Shown here one piece after another: positions 6,698 through 12,998 of a stretch of 14,942 nt of DNA (the stretch's first letter is position 1; each line of letters begins with the position of its first letter). Position numbers and translations under genes: made by a program. This DNA is from Fusobacterium sp. Its GTDB lineage: Bacteria; Fusobacteriota; Fusobacteriia; Fusobacteriales; Fusobacteriaceae. Below the pieces are notes generated by a model. The model was not told the DNA's origin, did not search any database, and was given only the letters and a program-made list of their open reading frames with translations. The stretch spans positions 1 through 14,942 of the forward strand of contig JAGYHM010000018.1 of the NCBI GenBank assembly GCA_018457305.1, in the 5' to 3' direction.

Positions 6698-6720
6698 AAA
6701 GGGTAGCTTTGCTACCCTTT
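6698..6720 (-). terminator. Bidirectional terminator between TrkA-C gene and csp
   Basis: AAAGGGTAGC and GCTACCCTTT form a ten-base perfect stem around TTT. On the minus strand it is followed by a further T run, fitting the end of the cold-shock transcript. On the plus strand it follows the TrkA-C-like gene by 65 bases but has only a short T stretch. Confidence 0.9.
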
Positions 6721-6752
6721 AAAATTAGTTTTTTATCTTTGTTTATTAGAAA

Positions 6753-6953
6753 TTATCCAATAACTACGATATTTGAAGCTTGAGGACCTTTTTGTCCTTC
6801 AGTTATTTCAAATTCAACTTCTTGACCTTCAAATAATTCTTTGAATCCTTCTTTTTGAATTTGAGAGAAATGTGCAAATACATCATTTCCATCTTCACCA
6901 GTAATAAAACCAAAACCTTTTTCTTTGTTAAACCATTTAACAGTACCTTTCAT
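6753..6953 (-). CDS. csp: Cold-shock domain protein
   Basis: This is a complete 66-residue CspA-family single-stranded nucleic-acid-binding protein, acting as an RNA chaperone or antiterminator in the cytosol. The single cold-shock domain has RNP1 (KGFGFI, residues 12-17) and RNP2 (VFAHF, residues 25-29), plus the conserved VKWFN and the basic-acidic C-terminal strand ending [11 protein letters not shown]. Length and all key aromatic residues are normal. ATG 6953 is preceded by GGAGGG. The predicted promoter is about 170 bases further upstream, leaving a long untranslated leader such as cold-inducible csp genes use for temperature control. It is a single-gene unit, divergent from nox. Confidence 0.96.
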   Translation of the reverse strand: MKGTVKWFNKEKGFGFITGEDGNDVFAHFSQIQKEGFKELFEGQEVEFEITEGQKGPQASNIVVIG

Positions 6954-7123
6954 TAAAACCCTCCATAAAATAAAATTAATAATATATGAAGCAACTGCAA
7001 ATCTAATTGAATATATCTATAAAAGCATATAGAACAATTTAATACTAGAAAAAGGAATTTACTACCTACTATCATAATATTAAATAAAAATAATTCAAGT
7101 AATTAGAGTTAAACATCATACTC
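6954..7123 (-). promoter_or_regulatory. Long 5' leader of the cold-shock gene
   Basis: Between the predicted start of transcription near 7123 and the csp ATG lie about 170 untranslated bases with no credible reading frame. Leaders of this length are known in csp mRNAs, where they act as thermosensors. Only weak local pairing (GAGT with ACTC near the 5' end) is visible by eye, so the thermosensor role is inferred. Confidence 0.5.
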
Positions 7124-7129
7124 AAAATC

Positions 7130-7158
7130 ATTATACACCATAATCACTAAAAAGTAAA
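7130..7158 (-). promoter_or_regulatory. Promoter of the cold-shock gene
   Basis: TTTACT (7158-7153) and a perfect TATAAT (7135-7130) on the minus strand are 17 bases apart. This is the best promoter match upstream of csp, and the rest of the 6954-7346 gap contains only A/T-rich leader and the divergent nox promoter. Confidence 0.7.
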
Positions 7159-7251
7159 CTATTTTTTTGTGAAAATGTATTTTTTTTGAATTTTTTTTGT
7201 TAAATATTGATATTTTTTTATATTTAGTAATGAAAATATATAATATTTTTT

Positions 7252-7280
7252 TTGAAATTTTTTAAAATATATTATATAAT
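7252..7280 (+). promoter_or_regulatory. Promoter of the NADH oxidase gene
   Basis: TTGAAA (7252-7257) and TATAAT (7275-7280) are 17 bases apart, 67 bases before the nox start codon. A second TATAAT at 7313-7318 lacks a good -35 box. Confidence 0.75.
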
Positions 7281-7346
7281 AATAAAAATGAAAGAAAAGT
7301 ACACAAGTAATATATAATATAAAAAATTGAAAGGAAGTGTTTTTTA

Positions 7347-8681
7347 ATGAAAATTGTAGTAGTAGGTGCAAACCATGCAGGAACAGCTTGTATAAATACA
7401 ATGTTAGAAAATTATAAGGATAATGAGGTTGTAGTATTTGATAGAAATTCAAATATAAGTTTTTTAGGTTGTGGAATGGCTTTATGGATAGGAAAACAAA
7501 TTTCATCAGGAGATGGACTTTTCTATTGCGATAAAAATAAATTAGAAAACTCTGGTGCAAAAGTTTATATGGAAACAGGAGTTACTAATATAGACTTTGA
7601 GAAAAAAATAGTTTATGCAGAAGGAAAAGATGGTAAAAAATATGAAGAAGCTTATGATAAATTAGTTTTATCAACTGGGTCATTACCAATAGAAATTCCA
7701 ATTCCGGGAAGAGAACTAGAAAATGTTCAATTCGTAAAATTATATCAAAATGCAAAAGAAGTTATACAAAAATTAGAAAACAAACCTGAAATAAAAAAAG
7801 TTGCAGTAGTGGGAGCAGGATATATAGGTGTAGAACTTGCAGAAGCTTTCCAATTAAATGGAAAAGAAGTTCATTTAATTGATTCTTGTGATGATTGCTT
7901 GTCAACTTACTATGATGAAATTTTTAGAAAAAAAATGAATGCTAGATTAGAAGAAAGAGGAGTAATTTTAGAACTTAATCAACTTGTAAAAGAAATCAAA
8001 GGAAATGGAAAAGTTGAAAAAATAGTTACAGATAAAAAAGAATTTGATGTAGATATGGTTGTTATGTGTGTAGGATTTAGACCAAACACAGAACTTGGAA
8101 AAGGAAAAATAGAATTATTTAGAAATGGAGCTTACATAGTAGATAAAACTCAAAAAACAAGTTTAGATGATGTCTATGCTGTGGGAGATTGTGCAACAGT
8201 TTATGATAATACTATTGACGCTGTAAATTATATAGCACTTGCTTCAAATGCACTTAGATCTGGAATAATAGGAGCTCATAATGTTTGTGGAAATCATTTA
8301 GAAGGAGTAGGAGTTCAAGGTTCAAATGGAATTTCTATTTACGGTTTAAATTTAGTTTCAACAGGTCTTACTCTTGAAAAAGCACAAAGATTAGGAATAG
8401 ATGCTTTGGAAACAACTTACACTGATTTACAAAAACCAGAATTTATAGAAACAACTAATCCAGAAGTTACAATTAGAATAGTTTATAGAAAAGATGATAG
8501 AAGAATAATTGGAGCTCAAATGGGTTCTGAACATGATATATCTATGGGACTTCATATGTTCTCTTTAGCAATACAAGAAAAACTTACTATTGATAAATTA
8601 AAATTATTAGATATTTTCTTCTTACCACATTTCAATAAACCATATAATTATATAACTGCTGCAGCTTTAGCAGCAAAATAA
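7347..8681 (+). CDS. nox: NADH oxidase / CoA-disulfide reductase family flavoenzyme
   Basis: The 444-residue enzyme is a flavoprotein of the Nox/Npx/CoA-disulfide reductase family. It most likely reduces O2 to water with NADH and so protects this anaerobe from oxygen. The N-terminal FAD fold starts [11 protein letters not shown] with His10. [10 protein letters not shown] holds the single redox cysteine, Cys42, characteristic of the family. A second nucleotide fold, [17 protein letters not shown] near residue 151, binds NAD(H). [10 protein letters not shown] near 274 is the second FAD motif. Length is standard. ATG 7347 has AAAGGAAG upstream and a good promoter 67 bases away. The two-hairpin repeat at 8725 ends in a T run and probably terminates it. 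CoA-disulfide reductase activity cannot be excluded. Confidence 0.92.
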   Translation: MKIVVVGANHAGTACINTMLENYKDNEVVVFDRNSNISFLGCGMALWIGKQISSGDGLFYCDKNKLENSGAKVYMETGVTNIDFEKKIVYAEGKDGKKYEEAYDKLVLSTGSLPIEIPIPGRELENVQFVKLYQNAKEVIQKLENKPEIKKVAVVGAGYIGVELAEAFQLNGKEVHLIDSCDDCLSTYYDEIFRKKMNARLEERGVILELNQLVKEIKGNGKVEKIVTDKKEFDVDMVVMCVGFRPNTELGKGKIELFRNGAYIVDKTQKTSLDDVYAVGDCATVYDNTIDAVNYIALASNALRSGIIGAHNVCGNHLEGVGVQGSNGISIYGLNLVSTGLTLEKAQRLGIDALETTYTDLQKPEFIETTNPEVTIRIVYRKDDRRIIGAQMGSEHDISMGLHMFSLAIQEKLTIDKLKLLDIFFLPHFNKPYNYITAAALAAK

Positions 8682-8724
8682 AAATAAAAATAAAAAAATA
8701 TTAAATTTTACAGAAATAATTTTA

Positions 8725-8800
8725 GGGGATTTGGGGCGTTAGCCCCAAGCCTCGCAGAGAAGGGAAATAGCGAGCAGAGCGAACGCTGTCTCCTTTTTTT
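8725..8800 (+). repeat. Two-hairpin GC-rich repeat, copy B, probable nox terminator
   Basis: It has the same plan and orientation as copies A and C. The first hairpin is TTGGGGC-GTTA-GCCCCAA, then the conserved AGCCTCGCAGAGAAGGGA spacer, then a second, less perfect hairpin GGAAATAGCG / CGCTGTCTCC, followed by a run of eight T. Lying 43 bases after nox with that T run, it can act as an intrinsic terminator. Its reverse frame reads RQRSLCSLFPFSARLGA, the same peptide family as in copies A and C. Confidence 0.9.
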
Positions 8801-8809
8801 TATTTTCTC

Positions 8810-8838
8810 TTGTTAATTTTTATAAAAAATTATATACT
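8810..8838 (+). promoter_or_regulatory. Promoter of the flavin oxidoreductase gene
   Basis: TTGTTA (8810-8815) and TATACT (8833-8838) are 17 bases apart, 33 bases before the start codon. With the terminator-like repeat just upstream, the gene is probably transcribed apart from nox. Confidence 0.65.
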
Positions 8839-8871
8839 AAAACAAATATTTTTTATAAGGGAGAAATAAAA

Positions 8872-9570
8872 ATGCAAAATTTTTTTGAATGCCACTTAAT
8901 AAATAGAAAAAAAGTAGCAGAGCAAACAATAGAGTTAATAATTACTAAACCTAAAAATTTTAAATATAATATAGGGCAATATGTTTTGATAAATTTGAAT
9001 AATACTGAAAAAAATATTTCAGGAATTACGAATAAAGCATTTTCTATTTCATCACATACTGATGAAGATACTTTAAGATTTGTGATGAGAAAAAGTGAAA
9101 GTGATTTTAAACAAAGATGTTTGGACTTAGAAGAAGGAGAAAAAATTTTTATAAGTTCTCCAAAGGGAAATTTTTCAATAAAAAATTATGATAAAGATAG
9201 TGAAGAAAAAAAAGGAATTGTTTTTCTTGCTTCTGGAATGGGAATTGCTCCAATAATTCCAATGTTAATGGAATTTGAAAAAAGAAATTCTAAAAAAGAA
9301 GTTCATTTATTTTATTCAAACAGAACAATAGAAAAAACAACTTACGATAAAGAATTACAAGAATTTAAAATAGAAAATTATAAATATCACAGAGTTTTAA
9401 CTGGAATAGAGCCAAGAATAAATTCTGATTTACTTAATTCTAAATTGGGAGATTTAAAAAAATATAAATTTTATATAGTTGGGACTATTGCTTTTATAAA
9501 AACAATGAAGCAAATTTTAGAAGAGAATAATCTAACAAAAAACGATTATTTAGTTGATAATTATGGGTAA
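8872..9570 (+). CDS. FAD/NAD(P)-binding oxidoreductase of the ferredoxin reductase family
   Basis: The 232-residue protein has the two-domain plan of ferredoxin-NADP+ reductase relatives without a ferredoxin domain. The N-terminal flavin-binding barrel (about 1-100) contains IGQYVLINL and KAFSISS, standing for the family's RxYS FAD motif with Lys in place of Arg. The NAD(P)-binding half (about 115-232) has FLASGMGIAPIIPML, the GxGxxP pyridine-nucleotide motif, and a C-terminal YIVGTIAF resembling the usual VCGP region. It could pass electrons between NAD(P)H and a small redox partner, which is not evident here. ATG 8872 has AAGGGAG upstream and a promoter at 8810-8838. It is a single gene bounded by repeats. 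Confidence 0.83.
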   Translation: MQNFFECHLINRKKVAEQTIELIITKPKNFKYNIGQYVLINLNNTEKNISGITNKAFSISSHTDEDTLRFVMRKSESDFKQRCLDLEEGEKIFISSPKGNFSIKNYDKDSEEKKGIVFLASGMGIAPIIPMLMEFEKRNSKKEVHLFYSNRTIEKTTYDKELQEFKIENYKYHRVLTGIEPRINSDLLNSKLGDLKKYKFYIVGTIAFIKTMKQILEENNLTKNDYLVDNYG

Positions 9571-9660
9571 AAAATGGGGCGACTGCGGAGATAAATCTCC
9601 TGTCGCCCTTTCTTGTGGGGGCTTCGCCCCCAACCCTCCCCAAAATTATTTTTATAAATT
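9571..9660 (-). repeat. Divergent two-hairpin repeat, opposite orientation
   Basis: Two strong hairpins lie next to each other: GGGCGAC / GTCGCCC with an inner GGAGA / TCTCC stem (9577-9608), and GGGGGC-TTC-GCCCCC (9617-9631). Read on the minus strand the order is a G-rich TTGGGGGCGAAGCCCCC hairpin, a spacer, then a GGGCGACAG hairpin. That is the same order and similar sequence as copies A-C but clearly diverged. It begins right after the oxidoreductase stop and may help end that transcript. Confidence 0.65.
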
Positions 9661-9670
9661 TTTTTAAGAG

Positions 9671-9710
9671 GGCGTCGGGGCGACAGCCCCGACATAAAAG
9701 GCGAGGCAGT
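9671..9710. repeat. GC-rich palindromic repeat, second family, copy 2
   Basis: The perfect 20-base hairpin GTCGGGGCGACAGCCCCGAC at 9674-9693 is the exact reverse complement of 1718-1737. The adjoining ATA-AAAGGCGAGGCAG matches the flank of the first copy with small changes, so the shared unit is about 40 bases. Confidence 0.8.
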
Positions 9711-9810
9711 CTAAATAAAAATGCATCTAAGAATGCTCTAAAATTGCTTTGCAATTAAGAACCTCTAAGACAGAACATTAGCTCGTAGCGAGCCAAGAGA
9801 TTTTAATTAG
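9711..9810. repeat. Small hairpin cluster in the repeat-rich intergenic region
   Basis: Two short perfect hairpins are visible, AATTGC-TTT-GCAATT (9742-9756) and GCTCG-TAG-CGAGC (9781-9793), with CTAAGA present at 9727 and 9765. The second hairpin resembles GCTCG-CC-CGAGC at 1684-1695. No credible gene lies in 9571-9858; the whole gap is made of repeat pieces. Confidence 0.5.
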
Positions 9811-9818
9811 AAAATAAA

Positions 9819-9846
9819 AAAGCTGAAAGAAAAATCTTTCAGCTTT
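9819..9846 (-). terminator. Intrinsic terminator of the DUF1858 gene
   Basis: AAAGCTGAAAGA and TCTTTCAGCTTT form a perfect twelve-base stem around AAAA. On the minus strand it is followed by TTTTTATTTT. It lies 12 bases after the gene's stop codon. Confidence 0.93.
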
Positions 9847-9858
9847 ATATTTTTATTC

Positions 9859-10059
9859 TTATTTTTGTGCTTCAATCAATTGATTTATTTCAGCAATAAC
9901 TTCATCAGGATCAAATCCATGAGAAGCAATTCCTTCTCCTAAAGCTTCACCTGAAGCAATCATACAACCTACACAACCAAGTCCATGTCTTTGAAATACT
10001 TCAACTATAACTGGATATTTTTCTACTGCTTCCATTATATTCATATCTTTTGTTACCAT
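9859..10059 (-). CDS. DUF1858 redox-disulfide domain protein
   Basis: This complete 66-residue protein matches the DUF1858 family, whose members include the redox-disulfide domain often found with hybrid cluster (prismane) proteins. The N-terminal helix region (MNIMEAVEKYPVIVEVFQRHG) is followed by GLGCVGCMIASGEALGEGI, with the CxxC pair Cys29/Cys32, and a C-terminal helix with the usual FDPDEVIAEIN. It is probably a small cytosolic redox or cofactor-binding protein whose reaction is not known. ATG 10059 has AAGGAGG upstream, and it has its own consensus promoter and terminator, so it is a single-gene unit despite lying downstream of kdsA. No hybrid cluster gene is in the window. Confidence 0.93.
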   Translation of the reverse strand: MVTKDMNIMEAVEKYPVIVEVFQRHGLGCVGCMIASGEALGEGIASHGFDPDEVIAEINQLIEAQK

Positions 10060-10094
10060 TTTATTCCTCCTTAAAGTTTTTATCTAGTATAATA

Positions 10095-10123
10095 ATTATA
10101 ATAAAATTTACTAATTTTGTCAA
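10095..10123 (-). promoter_or_regulatory. Consensus promoter of the DUF1858 gene
   Basis: TTGACA (10123-10118) and TATAAT (10100-10095) on the minus strand are exactly 17 bases apart, a full consensus match. It implies strong, independent expression of the small redox protein. Confidence 0.92.
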
Positions 10124-10156
10124 GATTTATATTTTCTTAATAATTTTTATATTATT

Positions 10157-10993
10157 TTATAAACCTTTTACGATATCATCTATTTTTATAGCAGTTTTTA
10201 AAATTTCTTCAATATCTTTTAAGTAAAGCATATTAGTTCCATCAGATTTTGCACATTCTGGGTCAGGGTGCACTTCTGCAAAAATTGCATCTACTCCAAC
10301 TGCCATACCTGCTCTTAAAAGTGGGTAAACATATTCTCTATCTCCAGCAGTAGATGTTCCAAGTCCACCAGGTCTTTGAACGGAATGAGTTACATCAAAA
10401 ACGATTGGATAATTGAAATTTCTCATTTCTAATAAGGCTCTCATATCTACAACCATATTATTGTAGCCAAACATTGCTCCTCTTTCACATAGTAAAATAT
10501 TTTTTGTTCCAGCTTCCTCCATTTTTGTAACAACATTTTTCATATCCCAAGGAGCTAAAAATTGTCCTTTTTTAACATTAACTGCCTTTCCAGTTTTGGC
10601 AGCTGCAACTAATAAATCTGTTTGTCTACATAAAAATGCAGGTATTTGTAACATATCAGCAACCTCTGCTACTTTTTCACATTGCCAAGGCTCGTGTACA
10701 TCTGTTATAACAGGTACATCAAATTTTTCTTTAATTTTTTTTAGCATCTCCATTCCTTTTTCAAGTCCCGGCCCTCTAAAAGAATGAATTGAAGAACGAT
10801 TTGCCTTATCAAATGATGATTTAAAAATATAATCTATTCCTAATCTGTCACAAATTTCTTTAAGTTTTCCTGCTACTTCTTCCATAATTTCTTCTGATTC
10901 CATAGCACAAGGTCCACCTATAAAAGTAAATCTTTTCTTTCCTCCAATTTCTATGTTTCCAACTTTAACTTTATTTACATCGTTTATTAACAT
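10157..10993 (-). CDS. kdsA: 3-deoxy-D-manno-octulosonate 8-phosphate synthase
   Basis: The 278-residue enzyme condenses phosphoenolpyruvate with arabinose 5-phosphate to make Kdo 8-phosphate, the first committed step to the Kdo of lipopolysaccharide. Family blocks are present throughout: FIGGPCAMES, FKSSFDKANRSS, FRGPGLEKG, VITDVHEP, PAFLCRQTDLL, NVKKGQFLAPWDM, ERGAMFGYNN, DVTHSVQRPGG and FAEVHPDPE. The N-terminal GPCAMES carries Cys29 where metal-independent enzymes such as E. coli KdsA have Asn. Together with the downstream His, Glu and Asp this predicts the metal-dependent class known from Aquifex. AGGAGG five bases before ATG 10993 lies in the 18-base gap after murE, so the two are cotranscribed. 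No hairpin terminator follows. Confidence 0.97.
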   Translation of the reverse strand: MLINDVNKVKVGNIEIGGKKRFTFIGGPCAMESEEIMEEVAGKLKEICDRLGIDYIFKSSFDKANRSSIHSFRGPGLEKGMEMLKKIKEKFDVPVITDVHEPWQCEKVAEVADMLQIPAFLCRQTDLLVAAAKTGKAVNVKKGQFLAPWDMKNVVTKMEEAGTKNILLCERGAMFGYNNMVVDMRALLEMRNFNYPIVFDVTHSVQRPGGLGTSTAGDREYVYPLLRAGMAVGVDAIFAEVHPDPECAKSDGTNMLYLKDIEEILKTAIKIDDIVKGL

Positions 10994-11011
10994 TATACCT
11001 CCTGAGTATTT

Positions 11012-12583
11012 TTATAAATTTTCTTCTTTAATTTTTCTTCTAACGATTTCTCTTCTTGCAATTTCCTTATCATCAAAGTGCATTTTTTTTGTTCCAACTA
11101 TGTGATAAGTTTCGTGTCCTTTTCCAGTTATAAGTATTATATCATTTTTTTCAGCTAAATTTATAGCTTTTTTTATTGCTTCTTCTCTTTCGGCTTCAAA
11201 ATAATATTTATAGTCCAAAGAAAAGCCTTTTTTTACCTCTTCAAAAATTTGATTTGGATTTTCTGTTCTTGGATTATCAGAAGTAAGTATAGTTATATCA
11301 CTATATTTTTCTGAAATATTTGCCATAATAGGTCTTTTTCCTCTATCTCTATCTCCTCCACAACCAAAAATAGTTATAACTTTATTTTTATTTGGAATTT
11401 TTTGAGCAGAAAGAATAACATTTTTTAAAGCATCTGGTGTGTGAGCATAGTCAACTATTACTTTGTAATTTTGTCCACAATCTAAATTTTCAAATCTACC
11501 CGGAGCAGATTTTATATTTTCAATATTTTTTAAAATTTCTTCCATAGGTAAACCAAGTTTTAATGCTATTCCTATAGTAGATAAAAGATTATATAAATTA
11601 AATTCTCCAAATAAATTAAATTTTACAGTATATTTTTGACATTCTAATTCTTTATCTTCGGGGTTTGGGGTGCCAGCCCCAAGCCTCGCAGAGATGGGAG
11701 ACAGTGAGCGAAGCGAACGCTGTCTCGCTTTTTTATAAAGTATTTCAATCTTGTTATTTTCTATAAATTTTCCAAATAAATTATTTTCTACTTTATTTTC
11801 TTTTAAAGAATAAGATATAGGATTAAAATCTTTTTTTAATTCATCGTAAAGTTTTTTTCCGTACTCGTCATCAATATTTATAGAAGCATTATTTTTATCT
11901 CTTAATTTATAAAATAATTTTTTCTTTGCTTCAAAATAATTTTCCATACTTAGATGATAGTCTAAATGGTCTTGAGTTAAATTTGTAAAAATAGCATAAT
12001 CAAAACTTACAGTTTCAACTCTACCCACTTCCAAAGAATGAGAACTGACCTCCATTATAACTGTATCTATATTTTTTTTAAGAGCTTTATCAAAAATTTT
12101 AATTAAATCTAATGATTCAGGTGTTGTGTTTACTGCCTCAAAAACTTCATCTCCAATTTTATAATCAATAGTACCAATACGACATATTTTTTGCTTTGCC
12201 AAAAGTTTTTCAAGCATATATGTTGTACTTGTTTTTCCATTCGTTCCAGTAATTCCTATAATTTTTAATTTATCTTGTGGATAATCAAAAAAATTAGAGG
12301 CAATTACAGAAAGATTTTTTCTCAAATTTTCAATTAAAATATAATTTACATTATGAGTTAAATCAATTTTTTTACTGACTATTATACAAGTAGCACCATT
12401 TTCAACAGCCTTATCTATATAGTCGTGCCCATCAACATTTGCTCCCTCAAGAGCAACAAAAATATTTCCCTCTTTTATTTTTCTTGAATCATATTCAATA
12501 CCAGAAAAAATATTTTCTTTTAAATTTACATCTTTTAAGATTTCATATTTTATATCTTTTAGAATTTTATTTATTTTTTCCAT
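11012..12583 (-). CDS. murE: UDP-MurNAc-tripeptide synthetase MurE with in-frame repeat insert
   Basis: MurE adds the third amino acid to UDP-MurNAc-L-Ala-D-Glu in cytosolic peptidoglycan synthesis. Order of blocks: N-terminal UDP-binding region (YDSRKIKEGNIFVALEG), ATP loop ITGTNGKTST near residue 111, TTPESLD, MEVSSHSLEVGR, FTNLTQDHLDYH, LFGEFNLYNLL, DYAHTPDAL, FGCGGDRDRGKRP, and DNPRTENP. The DNPR form fits enzymes using diaminopimelate-like acids; Fusobacterium peptidoglycan is known to carry lanthionine. At 523 residues it is somewhat long (E. coli MurE 495) because residues 284-308 are encoded by the GC-rich repeat at 11660-11734. The insert lies between strand-like segments before LFGEFNLYN, probably a surface hairpin, and all motifs are intact, so the enzyme is probably active. 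AAGGAG precedes ATG 12583. Confidence 0.96.
   Translation of the reverse strand: MEKINKILKDIKYEILKDVNLKENIFSGIEYDSRKIKEGNIFVALEGANVDGHDYIDKAVENGATCIIVSKKIDLTHNVNYILIENLRKNLSVIASNFFDYPQDKLKIIGITGTNGKTSTTYMLEKLLAKQKICRIGTIDYKIGDEVFEAVNTTPESLDLIKIFDKALKKNIDTVIMEVSSHSLEVGRVETVSFDYAIFTNLTQDHLDYHLSMENYFEAKKKLFYKLRDKNNASINIDDEYGKKLYDELKKDFNPISYSLKENKVENNLFGKFIENNKIEILYKKARQRSLRSLSPISARLGAGTPNPEDKELECQKYTVKFNLFGEFNLYNLLSTIGIALKLGLPMEEILKNIENIKSAPGRFENLDCGQNYKVIVDYAHTPDALKNVILSAQKIPNKNKVITIFGCGGDRDRGKRPIMANISEKYSDITILTSDNPRTENPNQIFEEVKKGFSLDYKYYFEAEREEAIKKAINLAEKNDIILITGKGHETYHIVGTKKMHFDDKEIARREIVRRKIKEENL
11660..11734 (+). repeat. Two-hairpin GC-rich repeat, copy C, inside murE
   Basis: This copy shares with copy A all main blocks: GGGGTTTGGGG, the first hairpin ending GCCCCAA, AGCCTCGCAGAGA, and the GGGAGACAG...CTGTCTC second hairpin with AACGCTGTCTC. 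Differences are a few bases. It is 75 bases long, an exact multiple of three. It is read on the minus strand by murE as KKARQRSLRSLSPISARLG and on to NP. Its GC-rich codons contrast sharply with the AT-rich codons around it. This marks it as an insertion into murE. Confidence 0.93.
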
Positions 12584-12611
12584 AGAAACTCCTTAGATTT
12601 TATTTGCTTTA

Positions 12612-12641
12612 ATTATAACAGAAATTTTATAAATAAGTCTA
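12612..12641 (-). promoter_or_regulatory. Promoter of the murE-kdsA operon
   Basis: On the minus strand TAGACT (12641-12636) and TATAAT (12617-12612) are 18 bases apart. The -10 box is preceded by TGT, giving an extended -10 element, TGnTATAAT. Transcription would start about 22 bases before the murE start codon. Confidence 0.75.
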
Positions 12642-12753
12642 TAAAATAATAATATATTTTATAACATTTTTCGCTTTAAACAAAAACAAGTATCTTTAAA
12701 ATTTTTATAAAGTTCTATAAAAAAACAAAAAAAAAAAAAATAGAACAAAAATA

Positions 12754-12782
12754 TTGAAAAAATAAAAATAATGTGATAATAT
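12754..12782 (+). promoter_or_regulatory. Probable promoter of the right-end operon
   Basis: TTGAAA (12754-12759) lies 17 bases before TAATAT (12777-12782), or 15 before GATAAT (12775-12780), which has an extended TGT in front. It lies 42 bases before the small membrane protein gene, just after a run of 14 A. Confidence 0.5.
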
Positions 12783-12823
12783 TTATCTAATAAAATTATT
12801 TTTTAAAAAGGAGGAGAAAAATT

Positions 12824-12979
12824 ATGTTGGCTTTTGTTATAGGAATTATACTTGGAGCTATTTATTTGGTAGCTAATTTAGTAATGTGCTTGTTTACTAG
12901 AGATGAAGATATGAGGAAAGCCGGAGCTGTTGTTATAACAATAGTAATAGCAATTATATGGTATAAATTTTTTCTTTAA
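12824..12979 (+). CDS. Small two-helix membrane protein, 51 residues
   Basis: A strong AAGGAGG lies about nine bases before ATG 12824. The frame reads MLAFVIGIILGAIYLVANLV, then MCLFTRDEDMRKAG, then a second hydrophobic stretch AVVITIVIAIIWYKFFL to a TAA at 12977-12979. Two membrane helices flank a short charged loop (TRDEDMRK), so both ends probably face the same side. The function is not recognised. The next gene starts 19 bases after the stop, so the two are very likely cotranscribed and may act together at the membrane. Confidence 0.85.
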   Translation: MLAFVIGIILGAIYLVANLVMCLFTRDEDMRKAGAVVITIVIAIIWYKFFL

Positions 12980-12998
12980 AATGGAATGGGGGGATTTT

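Noticed and set aside
7159..7560. Minus-strand frame of 133 codons over the nox start
   Set aside because: It is antisense to nox and its promoter, its composition is Leu/Phe/Tyr-rich from A/T-rich DNA, and it has no start signals.
9494..9754. Minus-strand frame of 86 codons over the repeat cluster
   Set aside because: It is made of repeat sequence and the antisense of the oxidoreductase end. It is open only because the repeats lack stops.
558..11734. The three repeats as a CRISPR array
   Set aside because: The copies are thousands of bases apart, without regular spacers or cas genes, and each has a two-hairpin structure with its own T run or gene setting.
11012..12583. murE as a pseudogene broken by the repeat
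   Set aside because: The frame is continuous for 523 codons, all catalytic blocks are intact, and the insert is a multiple of three.
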